Shown: positions 55,038 to 64,000 of the stretch, one piece after another
Layout: each line of letters starts with the position of its first letter
Position numbering within the stretch: the first letter of the stretch is position 1
NCBI RefSeq assembly: GCF_009866765.1
Contig: NZ_CP019431.1
Span: 4,402,001-4,466,000 of the forward strand
DNA length: 64,000 bases
DNA from: Pseudomonas sp. S35
GTDB taxonomy: Bacteria; Pseudomonadota; Gammaproteobacteria; Pseudomonadales; Pseudomonadaceae
Direction of reading: 5' to 3'
The notes under the pieces: generated by a model
The model's input: the letters and a program-made list of their open reading frames with translations, nothing else
The model's database searches: none
What the model was told of the DNA's origin: nothing
Translations under genes and position numbers: made by a program

Positions 55038-56159
55038 GTGACTAAACCCCTCCTCCTGGCCGCTGCCATTGCCTGCGGCCTCAGTGCACAGGCCCACGCT
55101 GCAACCTTCGCGTACATCTCCAGCCCCGGCGACGGCCTGATTTCCCAGTACCGTCTCGACGAAAGCAACGGCGCCCTGAGCCTGGTCGACCAGGTGACGG
55201 CCGGTGACCAAGTCAACCCTATGGCCCTGAGCCCCGACGGTAAAAGCTTGTTTGCCGCGCTGCGGGTCAAGCCGTTCCAGGTACAAGGCTTCAGCATTGA
55301 CCCGGTCACCGGGCGCTTGACGCCACAGTCCAAGGCGCCCCTGGCCGAAAGCATGGCCTACCTGGCCACCGACCGTGCCGGGCGTTATCTGCTCGCAGCG
55401 TCCTACGGGGCCGATACCCTCAGCGTGCAGCCCATCGGCAAGGCCGAGCCGATCCTCACCTACAAAACCGGGCTGCATGCGCATTCCCTGCGCACCGACC
55501 CGAGCAATCGCTTTGCCTACGCGGGCAACCTGGGCAATGACCATGTGCTGCAATACCGCTTCGACGCCAACACCGGCGCACTCACGCCCATCGGCAGCGG
55601 CTTCGTGAGCGTGCCGGCCAACACCGGGCCGCGGCACCTGGCGTTTTCGGCCGACGGTAAATACCTGTATGTGGTCGGCGAGATGAGCGGCACCGTCACG
55701 GCGTTCGCCATCGACGACAGCAGCGGCGCGCTGAGCCAGATCGGCGTGGCCAATGGCATTCCGGCGCGCTTGCAACTGGCCCACGGCGAAGTGCGCGATG
55801 CCCGCAACAATGACTTGAAGGACGACCCGACACCACGCATCTGGGCCGCCGACCTGCGCCTGTCGCCAGACGGCACGCTGCTGCTGATGAGCGAGCGCAC
55901 CAGCAGTTCGGTGTCGGCGTTTGCGGTGGATGCGGCGACGGGCGCTTTGAAGTTCCTCGACAACTACCCGGTCGAAGAGAAACAGCCACGCAATATCGCG
56001 TTTTCGCCCAATGGCCAATGGTTGCTGGTGACCGGCGAGAAAAGCGACAAGGTCGGCACCTATGCGGTCAGCGGCAGCGGCGCCTTGAAGCGAGTGGGTG
56101 AGGCGGCTTCGGGCAAAGGTGCGCTGTGGATTGAAGTCCTGCGCACCGCAGCCCAATAG
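55038..56159 (+). CDS. Periplasmic lactonase-family beta-propeller (6-phosphogluconolactonase type)
   Basis: 373 residues. GTG start with AAAGG seven bases upstream. Signal peptide (KPLLLAAAIACGLSAQAHA). Seven-bladed repeats with the lactonase signatures NPMALSPDGKSLFAAL, GPRHLAFSADGKYLYVVGE and QPRNIAFSPNGQWLLVTGEKS. The family includes YbhE-type 6-phosphogluconolactonase, but the signal peptide points to a periplasmic lactone or a binding role instead. Downstream gene is convergent. Confidence 0.9.
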   Translation: MTKPLLLAAAIACGLSAQAHAATFAYISSPGDGLISQYRLDESNGALSLVDQVTAGDQVNPMALSPDGKSLFAALRVKPFQVQGFSIDPVTGRLTPQSKAPLAESMAYLATDRAGRYLLAASYGADTLSVQPIGKAEPILTYKTGLHAHSLRTDPSNRFAYAGNLGNDHVLQYRFDANTGALTPIGSGFVSVPANTGPRHLAFSADGKYLYVVGEMSGTVTAFAIDDSSGALSQIGVANGIPARLQLAHGEVRDARNNDLKDDPTPRIWAADLRLSPDGTLLLMSERTSSSVSAFAVDAATGALKFLDNYPVEEKQPRNIAFSPNGQWLLVTGEKSDKVGTYAVSGSGALKRVGEAASGKGALWIEVLRTAAQ

Positions 56160-56162
56160 CCC

Positions 56163-58220
56163 TCAGCTCAAACGGAACCGTGCGGTGTTGTCACTCAACG
56201 CCTGGCTGCCCTTGCTCAAGGTGTCCGCCGCCCGGTTGACCGCTCGCGCGCCGTCCAGCAAGCGACCCGCCGCCTGGTCGACTTGCTGGATATTGCCGCT
56301 CACTTCATCGGCCGTCGCCGCTTGTTCTTCCACCGCCGTGGCGATCTGCGCCAGGGTGTCGGTGACGTTCTGCACGGCGCCGGCAATCTCGCCCAAACGC
56401 GTGCCCAGCCCGGTAACGGACTCGGCATCGGTCAAGGCTTGCTCGCACGCGGCGCCCATCAGAGTGACTGCCTGGCTGACCGTGGCGCGCAGGCTGTCGA
56501 CGGTGCCGGCGATCTGCGCCGTGGAGGCCTGGGTGCGTTGCGACAGGCTGCGCACTTCATCGGCCACCACTGCAAAGCCCCTGCCCTGCTCACCGGCGCG
56601 GGCCGCTTCGATGGCGGCGTTGAGTGCCAGCAGGTTGGTTTGCTCGGCGATGCCGCGAATGGTATCAACCACCGATTGAATCTGCTGGCCCTGCTGGCTG
56701 ACTTGCTGCAACGCGTCGGCCGTGTCGGTGAGGCGCTGGTTGAGTTGCTGGATGCTGGCCGTGGTGCGCTGGCTGTCGCGGCTGCTGTCCTCGGCAATAC
56801 GTCGGGTTTGCTGGGCGCTGCCCGAGGCTTGCTCGCAGCTTCTGGCGACGCCCATCGACGTGGCCGCCAACTGCGTCGCGGCGGCGGCGATCTGGCTGAT
56901 CTGGTGCTGTTGGTCTTCGACTTCGCTGAGGGTGCTGCCCGATTGGGAATTAAGGGTGAGCACCGCTGAACCGAGCTGCTGGGTTTCGTGATTGACCCCC
57001 AGCAGGCTGGTGCGCAGTTGCACCACCGCCACGTTCAGCGCGGTGCTGATGATCGCGAGCTCGTCGCGGCCTTCCACGGCCACTTCGACGCACAAGTTAC
57101 CGTCGCGCAGGGACTCCGCCAGGGTGGTGATGCCGCTGGCACTGCGGCGGATCGAGGCTTGCAGGCACATGAACAGGTACAGCGCAGCCAGGGCCAGCAG
57201 GCTGAAGGTGGCCGCCACCGGGATGATCTGCTGCAACGAGCGATCGTGGTAGTGAGTCAGGCGTGCATCCAGCGACGTCAGCGACTGGTTGCGCAGTGCG
57301 CCCAGGCTGCCGAGCATGGCATCGACACTGCCCTCGAACGCCGTGGTATCGAGCTTGATGGTGCCGCCGAACACGCCGTCGTCGAGCACTTTGAGTTCGT
57401 TATCCAGCCGTTGCAGGCTGTTGTCGTACTGCGCCGTCCACGGTTCCATGCCCGCGTATTGCTTGGCCTTGAGCGACGCCGCAGCTTTGACCAACTGATC
57501 CCGCGCATCGCCCATGCGGCCACGCAGGTCACGCATCTGCAAACGACTTTGCAGGGTGAACTGCCCCGACGCGATGGACGACTGCCCGACACTGGCCATG
57601 CGGCCGATGCGCTCGATCAGGTCGGGCGTGTGCTGGGTGCAAATCTGCATCAGCAGATAGGTTTCCAGCCAAGGGTCGAGGATCAGCCCGGTATCGAGGG
57701 CGATCTGTTCACGCAGCGCTTGCATCGCGCTCAACGCCGAGGTGAAACGGTCGTAGCCATCCGGCCACCAGCCCACGGTGCGCAGGGAGGCCGAGTCCAT
57801 GCCCTTGACGGTGGCCTGCAACGCCTCGAAACGCGCGAGGATATCGGCGCTGGCGTTCTGGGCTTTGAGCGCATCGCCCAAGGTTTGCAGGCTTTGCAGG
57901 ATCACCGGGAAATTGGCATCGACCTTATCCATCGCCGCCTTGGCCGCCGGTGTCGGCGCGTGCAGGATGTCTGCCGCCTTCCAACGCGCAGCCAGGTTGC
58001 GCTGGGCTGTCAGCTGGCCATCCAGCGTATCCAGGGCCAGCAATTGGCGAACGCCGGACTGCTCGTTGGTAATCACACCTAGCTTGGCGCGATAGTCCTG
58101 GCCGATCATCCACAGGCTCCCGGCCAGGGGCAGCATGAACAGGAGGAACAACACTTGGAATTTACGCGCAAAACCGAAACGTCCGAGCAGGCGGATACCG
58201 GGTGATAACAAACTGTGCAT
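56163..58220 (-). CDS. Methyl-accepting chemotaxis protein
   Basis: 685 residues. TM1 at about 21-41 ([20 protein letters not shown]), a large periplasmic sensor of about 290 residues, TM2 at about 336-357, a HAMP region ([20 protein letters not shown]) and a signalling domain with the hairpin tip [21 protein letters not shown] and [10 protein letters not shown]. No C-terminal receptor-methylase pentapeptide is present. The ligand cannot be read from sequence. Confidence 0.95.
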   Translation of the reverse strand: MHSLLSPGIRLLGRFGFARKFQVLFLLFMLPLAGSLWMIGQDYRAKLGVITNEQSGVRQLLALDTLDGQLTAQRNLAARWKAADILHAPTPAAKAAMDKVDANFPVILQSLQTLGDALKAQNASADILARFEALQATVKGMDSASLRTVGWWPDGYDRFTSALSAMQALREQIALDTGLILDPWLETYLLMQICTQHTPDLIERIGRMASVGQSSIASGQFTLQSRLQMRDLRGRMGDARDQLVKAAASLKAKQYAGMEPWTAQYDNSLQRLDNELKVLDDGVFGGTIKLDTTAFEGSVDAMLGSLGALRNQSLTSLDARLTHYHDRSLQQIIPVAATFSLLALAALYLFMCLQASIRRSASGITTLAESLRDGNLCVEVAVEGRDELAIISTALNVAVVQLRTSLLGVNHETQQLGSAVLTLNSQSGSTLSEVEDQQHQISQIAAAATQLAATSMGVARSCEQASGSAQQTRRIAEDSSRDSQRTTASIQQLNQRLTDTADALQQVSQQGQQIQSVVDTIRGIAEQTNLLALNAAIEAARAGEQGRGFAVVADEVRSLSQRTQASTAQIAGTVDSLRATVSQAVTLMGAACEQALTDAESVTGLGTRLGEIAGAVQNVTDTLAQIATAVEEQAATADEVSGNIQQVDQAAGRLLDGARAVNRAADTLSKGSQALSDNTARFRLS

Positions 58221-58485
58221 GTCCGACTACTCCATCAAACCACCCACGTGGTGCACGGTGGGCGAAGCCTTGAAATGACTAACGGCAAAGTGCCATGTCA
58301 TTGATTGAGAAGGCTCTAGCAAGATACGGGCCGTTGGTGCCAAGCCCTGAAACAGGGCGGGTGGCGCGTTTTTAGCGCCCGTTGCGTGCTCGAAAATGGG
58401 GCAAAAACACTCAGGGGTAAGGACACACCTGTAACCGATGGCGCAGGCGTTCCACGGACATGATGAAAAGGGCCGTACTGCTGGC
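58221..58485. other. Intergenic region between DUF3144 gene and MCP gene
   Basis: 265 bases. It contains a hairpin GCCCTG-ttt-CAGGGC at about 58344 and a GC-rich dyad GGCGCG..CGCC at about 58364, plausible 3' ends for the DUF3144 transcript. No gene, tRNA or repeat seen. Confidence 0.35.
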
Positions 58486-58776
58486 CTACTTGGCCTGCAT
58501 GTACTGCTCGAAATTTTTGATGTGATCATCCAGATTGTCCTCAAGCATCATCCGGTACTGATCACAGCAATACTTGAGCATCGCTTCACGCTCCTCGGCC
58601 ATGTGCGCGCCGGACTTGAAATTGCGCGCGAGGGCCCAGGCATTGAAGCGGGTGGTGCCGAACATCATTGACGCGCTGACCTGGCCGAGGTTTTCGAAGG
58701 TTTTGAGTTGTTCGTTCGACAGTTCGATATGCGCGTCTGCGCGGTCATAGAAGGCTTGGTCGGTAGCGTCTGCCAT
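58486..58776 (-). CDS. DUF3144 family protein
   Basis: 96 residues: FYDRADAHIELSNEQL then ASMMFGTTRFNAWALARNF and EEREAMLKYCCDQYRMMLE, DNLDDHIKNFEQYM. Matches the small helical DUF3144 family of gammaproteobacteria, function unknown. A separate transcript is likely. Confidence 0.88.
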   Translation of the reverse strand: MADATDQAFYDRADAHIELSNEQLKTFENLGQVSASMMFGTTRFNAWALARNFKSGAHMAEEREAMLKYCCDQYRMMLEDNLDDHIKNFEQYMQAK

Positions 58777-58815
58777 TGCGGGGTTCCTGGGTAATCACGA
58801 TTGAATGAAGGGTCA

Positions 58816-59511
58816 TCAAGCCAACAGCGTGGTGATCCATCTGATCTGCCGGCTGATTTCTTGCAGCTTCGCCTCGGGCACCGCCTGCAACGCCTGCTCA
58901 AAACCCGCCAGGGTCTTGTGCTTCAGGCGCAACGCACGCTGCCACTTGGCTAAAAACACCGGGCTGCGGGCCTGCATTTGCAGCGGGCCGAAGTACAACT
59001 GCTCGGCGGTATAGCTCACCGGTCCAGCACGCTCGGCAACGATGATTTCATAGTAAAAACGGTTTTCGTGCAGCAGCTCTTCACTGACGATGCGATAGCC
59101 GTTGTTCATCAACCAGAGGCGTAGCGGTTGCTCACCGCCGTTGGGTTGCAGGATCAAGCGTTCAACGCCGTCCAGATGAGCCTTGCCGGCTTCAAGGATG
59201 TCGCGGATCGTCTCGCCGCCCATGCCGCAGAGGCTGACGGCAGTGATAGCGTCACTCGCTTCGATGGCCGCTAAACCATCGGCCAGCCGCACGGTGATCT
59301 GCTGTTGCAGGCCATTGTCACGCACGGTGCGTTCGGCCGCCTGGAACGGTGTGCTCGCCACCTCCCCCGCCACCGCCGCCGCGATCGTGCCACGGCGCAA
59401 CAACGCCACCGGCAGGTAGGCATGGTCCGAGCCGATATCGGCCAGGCGCGCACCGTGCGGCACCTGCGCGGCCACGCGTTCCAGGCGCATGGACAAGGTG
59501 TGTTCGTTCAA
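58816..59511 (-). CDS. trmK: tRNA (adenine-N1)-methyltransferase TrmK family
   Basis: 231 residues. SAM-binding motif ARLADIGSDHAYLPVALL, AGEVASTPFQAAERTV, ADGLAAIEASDAITAVSLCGMGGETIRDIL and LQPNGGEQPLRLWL are the TrmK (COG2384) signatures; the family methylates A22 of tRNA. TTG start with AAGGAACACAGG upstream; an ATG at 59490 is the alternative. Directly follows the GntR regulator gene (13 bases). Confidence 0.85.
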   Translation of the reverse strand: MNEHTLSMRLERVAAQVPHGARLADIGSDHAYLPVALLRRGTIAAAVAGEVASTPFQAAERTVRDNGLQQQITVRLADGLAAIEASDAITAVSLCGMGGETIRDILEAGKAHLDGVERLILQPNGGEQPLRLWLMNNGYRIVSEELLHENRFYYEIIVAERAGPVSYTAEQLYFGPLQMQARSPVFLAKWQRALRLKHKTLAGFEQALQAVPEAKLQEISRQIRWITTLLA

Positions 59512-59524
59512 CCTGTGTTCCTTA

Positions 59525-60235
59525 TCATTCCCCGGAAAACCGATCCCGGCTGTTGGTCAGATGCAACACCATGGCGGCACGTGCGGCGTCCGGGTCCTGG
59601 CGTTTGATCGCGTTGAAAATCGCCTCGTGCTCCAGGTTCGCCAACTGCCCGAGTTTGGCAAAGTCCGCGCCGCCACGCTCGTCGCTCTTGACTTGGGTGC
59701 GCGGAATCATCGCGTTGCCCAGGTGCAGCATGATTTCGGTGAAGAAGGTATTGCCGGTGGCTTCGGCGATCAACTGGTGGAAGCGCTTGTCCTCTTCCAC
59801 GCAGCTGTCGTTGTTGGCGAGGCAGGCTTGATAGTCGTCCAGCGCGGCGCGCATGAGGGCCAACTGCGCGTCGCTCCTGCGCAGTGCCGCCAGCGCCACC
59901 GCTTGTACTTCCAGGCCCAGGCGCAGTTCCAGCATGTTGCGCACGCTGGCGACCGTGTCCACATGCAGGCGCAAGCCTTGCTGGGCGTGTGGCGCCAGCA
60001 CAAAGGTGCCGATGCCGTGACGCGTCTCCACCAACCCAGCCGCCTGCAACTTCGACAGTGCCTCACGCACCACCGTGCGGCTGACGCCATGCTCCAGCAC
60101 GATGGTGGATTCCGACGGTAGCTTCTCACCCGGCTTCAACTGCCCGAGCAGGATGCGCTGGGTCAGGGCGTCGACCACGCCCTGGGCCAGGTTGGTGGAG
60201 CGTCTACGCACGGGAGTTGGGGCTTCACTGGGCAT
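59525..60235 (-). CDS. GntR/FadR-subfamily regulator of the glucarate module
   Basis: 236 residues. N-terminal winged helix (LAQGVVDALTQRILLGQLKPG, PSESTIVLEHGVSRTVVREAL, GIGTFVL) and an FCD C-terminal domain with metal-binding His pattern (LRLGLEVQAVALAAL, RFHQLIAEATGN, HEAIFNAIKRQD). Divergent from the glucarate transporter and dehydratase, with two CTTGTATGA elements between them. Expected to sense a sugar diacid. The frame is open 72 codons further upstream, but MPSEAPTPV gives a FadR-like N-terminus. Confidence 0.9.
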   Translation of the reverse strand: MPSEAPTPVRRRSTNLAQGVVDALTQRILLGQLKPGEKLPSESTIVLEHGVSRTVVREALSKLQAAGLVETRHGIGTFVLAPHAQQGLRLHVDTVASVRNMLELRLGLEVQAVALAALRRSDAQLALMRAALDDYQACLANNDSCVEEDKRFHQLIAEATGNTFFTEIMLHLGNAMIPRTQVKSDERGGADFAKLGQLANLEHEAIFNAIKRQDPDAARAAMVLHLTNSRDRFSGE

Positions 60236-60319
60236 TGTTGCGGGTCCACGGGGTTGGGCTGCGGGGAGCTTAACACCCAGAACAAGGGCGCTGCCGAGGT
60301 TGATTGAAAAACCGCCAAA

Positions 60320-60331
60320 CTTGTATGACAA
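60320..60331. promoter_or_regulatory. Candidate GntR operator 1
   Basis: CTTGTATGACAA contains the dyad TTGT-ATG-ACAA, 85 bases upstream of the regulator start. The left half recurs at 60510. Confidence 0.5.
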
Positions 60332-60509
60332 CCAACCTGGATCACCTAAACCCGGACGGTCAACGCAATCGCCGACGCGGGGCGCTGCCGCGGTCAATAA
60401 ACCGCATAAAAACCCAATAAACGCGGACAAATAACCAAAACACTCAATCACACAAGGGCCTTATAAACACAAAAACATCCATCAACAGATTGCGAACCTC
60501 AGAAATCAA

Positions 60510-60532
60510 CTTGTATGATGTCTATCAACAAG
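60510..60532. promoter_or_regulatory. Candidate GntR operator 2
   Basis: CTTGTATGATG followed by TCTATCAACAAG has CTTGT / ACAAG outer arms and shares CTTGTATGA with operator 1. It lies about 45 bases before the transporter start. Confidence 0.5.
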
Positions 60533-60575
60533 ACACGCAAACCCGCATAAAAATAATCAGGGGGAGTTTTGAATT

Positions 60576-61937
60576 GTGAACAATTCAAGCCATGCATCTG
60601 CCGCGCCACACAGTGATCCCGTCCTCGCACGCGCCGTACGCAAAGTGAAGAGCCACGTGCTCCCACTGTTCGTGATCATGTTCATCCTCAACTACATTGA
60701 CCGGGTCAATATCGGCTTTGTGCGCACGCACATGGAGCACGACCTGGGCATCGGCGCAGCGGCCTACGGGTTCGGTGCCGGGCTGTTCTTCATCGGTTAT
60801 GCCTTGTTCGAAGTGCCTTCCAACATGCTGCTGCAAAAGGTCGGCGCGCGTATCTGGCTGACGCGCATCATGTTCACCTGGGGCATCGTCGCGACGATGA
60901 TGGCCTTCATCCAGAACGAAACCCACTTCTACATCCTGCGCTTTCTGCTGGGCGTGGCCGAAGCCGGGTTCTTCCCTGGGGTGATCTACTACTTCACCCG
61001 TTGGTTGCCGGGCGTTGAGCGCGGCAAGGCCATTGCGATTTTCCTCAGCGGCTCGGCGGTGGCCTCGCTGATCTCGGGCCCGCTGTCGGGTGTGTTGTTG
61101 CAGATCGAAGGCTTTGGCTTCCACGGCTGGCAATGGATGTTCGCCATCGAAGGCCTGGCCTCGGTGGTGATCGGCTTCTTTGTCTGGTTCTGGCTCGACT
61201 CCAAGCCCCACGACGCCAAATGGATGACCCGCGAAGAACAGGACGCGCTGGTCGGCGCCATCGACGAAGAACAACGCCAGCGTGAAGCGCTGACCAGCGT
61301 CAAACCGACCATCGGCAAGCTGCTCAAAGACCGCCAGATCCTGCTGTTCTGCGCGCTGTACTTCTGCATCCAGCTGACTATTTACGCGGCAACGTTCTGG
61401 CTGCCGAGCATCATCAAGAAGATGGGCGACTTGAGTGATGTGCAGGTGGGCTTCTTCAACTCGATCCCGTGGCTGATCTCGATCATCGCCATGTACGCCT
61501 TCGCGTCGCTGTCGGGCAAGTTCAAGTTCCAGCAAGCCTGGGTGGCGGCGGCGCTGTTGATTGCGGCGGCGGGCATGTTCATGTCCACCACCGGCGGGCC
61601 GGTATTTGCCTTTGTGGCGATCTGCTTTGCAGCCATCGGCTTCAAGTCGGCGTCGTCGCTGTTCTGGCCGATTCCCCAGGGCTATCTGGATGTGCGCATC
61701 GCCGCTGCCGTGATCGCGCTGATCAATTCCATCGGCAACCTGGGCGGCTTCGTTGCGCCGACCACGTTTGGCTTTTTGGAGCAGACCACCGGCTCGATCC
61801 AGGGCGGCCTCTACGGCCTGGCCGGCACCTCGGTGCTGGCAGCGATCCTGGTGTTCTTCGCCAAGACCGCGCCCTCTGCCGCATTGACTTCGCCCAGCGT
61901 GACGCCAACGGGCGCCGCCCTCAGCAAACCTCTTTGA
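60576..61937 (+). CDS. MFS D-glucarate/galactarate-type transporter
   Basis: 453 residues, 12 hydrophobic helices of the anion:cation symporter group (GudP/ExuT): FVIMFILNYIDRVNIGFVR at the start, LFEVPSNMLLQKVGARIWLTR, then LLGVAEAGFFPGVIYYFTRWL. GTG start with GGGGGAG nine bases upstream. Followed 19 bases later by glucarate dehydratase, which makes glucarate the likely substrate. Confidence 0.92.
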   Translation: MNNSSHASAAPHSDPVLARAVRKVKSHVLPLFVIMFILNYIDRVNIGFVRTHMEHDLGIGAAAYGFGAGLFFIGYALFEVPSNMLLQKVGARIWLTRIMFTWGIVATMMAFIQNETHFYILRFLLGVAEAGFFPGVIYYFTRWLPGVERGKAIAIFLSGSAVASLISGPLSGVLLQIEGFGFHGWQWMFAIEGLASVVIGFFVWFWLDSKPHDAKWMTREEQDALVGAIDEEQRQREALTSVKPTIGKLLKDRQILLFCALYFCIQLTIYAATFWLPSIIKKMGDLSDVQVGFFNSIPWLISIIAMYAFASLSGKFKFQQAWVAAALLIAAAGMFMSTTGGPVFAFVAICFAAIGFKSASSLFWPIPQGYLDVRIAAAVIALINSIGNLGGFVAPTTFGFLEQTTGSIQGGLYGLAGTSVLAAILVFFAKTAPSAALTSPSVTPTGAALSKPL

Positions 61938-61956
61938 GCCTCTTTAGGAATTTGCC

Positions 61957-63282
61957 ATGACCACTCCCGTCGTTACCCACTTCCAGGTCATCCCCGTGGC
62001 CGGCCACGACAGCATGCTGCTCAACCTCAGCGGCGCCCACGGGCCATTTTTTACGCGCAACATCGTCATCCTCAAGGACAGCTCGGGCAACACCGGCGTC
62101 GGTGAAGTGCCGGGCGGCGAACGCATCCGCGAAACCCTGGAGGACGCGCGCAGCCTGGTGATCGGCCAACCCATCGGCCAGTACCAGCGCATCCTCAACC
62201 AGATGCGCCGCACCTTTGCCTCGCGGGATTCGGCCGGCCGTGGCCTGCAAACCTTTGACCTGCGCATCACCATCCACGCCGTCACCGCCATGGAAGCCGC
62301 CCTGCTCGACCTGCTGGGGCAGTTCCTCGAAGTGCCGGTGGCCGCCTTGCTCGGCGAAGGCCAGCAGCGCGACGCGGTGAAGATGCTCGGCTATCTGTTC
62401 TATGTGGGCGACCGCAGCGCCACCGACCTGGCCTATCGTAACGAAGCGGATGCCGACGACGATTGGTTCCGCCTGCGCCATGAAACAGCCCTGACGGCTG
62501 AAGCCGTGGTGCGCCTGGCCGAAGCCGCGAAGGCCAAATACGGCTTCAACGACTTCAAGCTCAAGGGTGGCGTCTTGAGCGGCGACGAAGAGATCGAAGC
62601 GGTCACCGCCCTGGCCGAACGCTTCCCCGATGCGCGCATCACCCTCGACCCGAACGGCGCCTGGTCACTGAAAGAAGCCATCCGCCTGTGCCGCGACCAG
62701 CACCACGTACTCGCCTACGCCGAAGACCCGTGCGGGGCCGAAAACGGCTACTCGGGCCGCGAAGTCATGGCCGAATTCCGCCGCGCCACGGGCCTCAAGA
62801 CCGCCACCAACATGATCGCCACCGACTGGCGCGAAATGGGCCACGCGATCCAATTGCAATCCGTGGACATCCCCCTGGCCGACCCGCACTTCTGGACCCT
62901 GCAAGGCTCGGTACGCGTGGCGCAAATGTGCAACGACTGGGGCCTGACCTGGGGCTCGCACTCCAACAACCACTTCGATATTTCCCTGGCGATGTTCACT
63001 CAAGTGGCCGCTGCCGCACCGGGCGACATCACCGCCATCGACACCCACTGGATCTGGCAGGACGGCCAGCGTTTGACCAAAGAGCCGCTGAAGATCGAAG
63101 GCGGTTATGTGAAAGTACCGGCCAAGCCGGGCCTGGGCGTGGACATCGACATGGACGCCTTGGCCAAGGCCCACGAGCTGTACAAAGGCATGGGCCTTGG
63201 GGCGCGGGATGACAGCGTGGCGATGCAGTTCCTGATTCCGGGGTGGAGTTTCAACAACAAGCAGCCTTGCCTGGTGCGCTGA
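61957..63282 (+). CDS. gudD: D-glucarate dehydratase
   Basis: 441 residues of the enolase superfamily. Catalytic Lys pair K201/K203 in DFKLKGG, metal Asp231 in TLDPNGAW, then AYAEDPCG and NMIATDW, and catalytic His335 in WGSHSNNHF. These match E. coli GudD with an offset of four residues. Converts D-glucarate to 5-keto-4-deoxyglucarate in the cytoplasm. TTAGGAATTT precedes the ATG. Operon with the MFS transporter. Confidence 0.96.
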   Translation: MTTPVVTHFQVIPVAGHDSMLLNLSGAHGPFFTRNIVILKDSSGNTGVGEVPGGERIRETLEDARSLVIGQPIGQYQRILNQMRRTFASRDSAGRGLQTFDLRITIHAVTAMEAALLDLLGQFLEVPVAALLGEGQQRDAVKMLGYLFYVGDRSATDLAYRNEADADDDWFRLRHETALTAEAVVRLAEAAKAKYGFNDFKLKGGVLSGDEEIEAVTALAERFPDARITLDPNGAWSLKEAIRLCRDQHHVLAYAEDPCGAENGYSGREVMAEFRRATGLKTATNMIATDWREMGHAIQLQSVDIPLADPHFWTLQGSVRVAQMCNDWGLTWGSHSNNHFDISLAMFTQVAAAAPGDITAIDTHWIWQDGQRLTKEPLKIEGGYVKVPAKPGLGVDIDMDALAKAHELYKGMGLGARDDSVAMQFLIPGWSFNNKQPCLVR

Positions 63283-63330
63283 AGGCGCTGGTTTCTGGGA
63301 GTAGCTCGGTCTCGAAAACACAATCAATCC

Positions 63331-63352
63331 AATGTGGGAGGGGGCTTGCCCC
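63331..63352. repeat. Half REP (GTGGGAGGGGGCTTGCC)
   Basis: A single copy of the REP core seen at 3450 and 19233, without an inverted partner, 48 bases after gudD. Confidence 0.65.
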
Positions 63353-63585
63353 GGTACAAACCGGGGACATCGTTTACATTTCTAACCGGGCACACGGTTT
63401 GCCGTTCCCGCTGGGACCGCCAGCGTGGAATCTCGGCACAAAGCGGCATCTACTTCTTGGGCCTGCCGAACCTGGTGAATCGCACGTCTTCGTTTATCTA
63501 TGAGGTGTGTGGCGGACCATATCGTGTTGCAGGACGAGTAAAAGGCCTACGAGAAGCCTTGACTGCGCCTGTGGCGATGGAGCCT
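63353..63585. other. Gene-free stretch, possibly degenerate
   Basis: It begins with a short dyad ACCGGG..CCGGGC-like and includes CATCGTTTACATTTC. One forward frame stays open with a plausible segment (NRTSSFIYEVCGGPYRVAG), which might be a relic of a transposase or repeat protein. No start, no family. Confidence 0.3.
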
Positions 63586-63828
63586 TCAGCCAGGCTGTTC
63601 GAACCGCCGCCGCTTCAGGAACAACCCCACCCCCAACGCCACCGCAAAGATCGACAGCAACCCCAGGTCAGCCCCCCATGGACGGACCTGGCTTGCCGCC
63701 ACACAGCCGACCGCCCCCGCCACCACCAGCAGCACCCCCAGCCACTTGCGAAGCAGGTACGGTTTAACAAACCGATCGAGCAGAAAAAACAGCACCAGGG
63801 CCAAGACCAGTTGGGTAATGTCAGACAT
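63586..63828 (-). CDS. Small two-helix membrane protein
   Basis: 80 residues with two hydrophobic segments (ITQLVLALVLFFLLDRF, LLVVAGAVGCVAA) and a third weaker one (LLSIFAVALGVGLFL), ending KRRRFEQPG. CTGGAGAAGC precedes the ATG. Function unknown. It starts 12 bases after the gene at the right edge, so the two are probably one operon. Confidence 0.7.
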   Translation of the reverse strand: MSDITQLVLALVLFFLLDRFVKPYLLRKWLGVLLVVAGAVGCVAASQVRPWGADLGLLSIFAVALGVGLFLKRRRFEQPG

Positions 63829-63840
63829 GTGCTTCTCCAG

Positions 63841-64000
63841 TCAGGTCTTGATGATCAGTGCCGAGGCGCTGCGTTGTGGGCCAATACCGCCGTTGACCTG
63901 CGCCTCGATGCTGGCCAGCACGTCGCCGGCATGATAGGTGGGCAGGACTTCATTGGCATACATGCGCACACCCGCACCTACAGGAACACCCACGTAAGGG
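63841..64000 (-). CDS. C-terminal end of an unidentified protein (cut by window)
   Basis: The last 52 codons are visible: VGVPVGAGVRMYANEVLP, then HAGDVLASIEAQVNGG and a C-terminus SASALIIKT before TGA. The family cannot be identified from this fragment. It is upstream of, and likely co-transcribed with, the small membrane protein. Confidence 0.7.
   Translation of the reverse strand, partial: PYVGVPVGAGVRMYANEVLPTYHAGDVLASIEAQVNGGIGPQRSASALIIKT

Overview
The window looks like a chromosomal segment of a Pseudomonas fluorescens-group bacterium. The reasons are high GC, the conserved Pseudomonas order leuC-leuD-methyltransferase-leuB-asd-asd paralogue-fimV, the gltX / uvrB / aminotransferase block, and dense REP and REPIN repeats with a REP-associated tyrosine transposase (RAYT). 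Function calls rest on reading the sequence and remembered family motifs; no database was searched.

Layout. 1-9.8 kb: minus-strand leucine (leuC, leuD, leuB) and aspartate-semialdehyde (asd) biosynthesis leading into fimV, with a divergent LysR regulator. 9.9-13.2 kb: a five-PAS GGDEF-EAL cyclic-di-GMP protein, then an unusual glycine-zipper small protein. 13.9-16.9 kb: dusC, a thioesterase and a TetR/alpha-beta hydrolase pair with a perfect dyad upstream. 17.0-22.9 kb: a duplicated tRNA-Ala/tRNA-Glu cluster behind gltX, then uvrB and an aromatic/aspartate aminotransferase. 23.2-28.8 kb: a LysR gene divergent from a Sad-like succinate-semialdehyde dehydrogenase, then a cobalamin riboswitch and a three-gene BtuFCD-type importer. 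29-36 kb: small metabolic genes (GNAT, LysR/old yellow enzyme, esterase, TspO, nucleotidyltransferase) separated by REPINs.

36-50 kb is the accessory part. It holds a structured leader RNA in front of a DUF6124 gene, a textbook-like transcription attenuator with a six-threonine leader peptide in front of a cysteine hydrolase, an AT-rich secreted protein, lipoproteins, an orphan glycine-zipper toxin with an overlapping membrane immunity gene, DUF1963 and SUKH immunity-type genes, a 234-bp triple tandem repeat, and two identical IS256-family elements, each with its own 8-bp target duplication. 51-54 kb: an OPT transporter, the RAYT gene and more REPINs.

54-64 kb returns to ordinary genes: a periplasmic lactonase-type propeller, a chemoreceptor, DUF3144, trmK, and a glucarate module (GntR/FadR regulator, divergent MFS transporter and gudD glucarate dehydratase). 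Both window ends cut genes: fimV at the left and an unidentified minus-strand gene at the right.

The main leads are the threonine-leader attenuator (36.76-36.89 kb), the three-box leader RNA before DUF6124 (36.0-36.23 kb), the orphan toxin/immunity pair (41-42.3 kb), and the REPIN tandem amplifications that carry copies of neighbouring gene tails.
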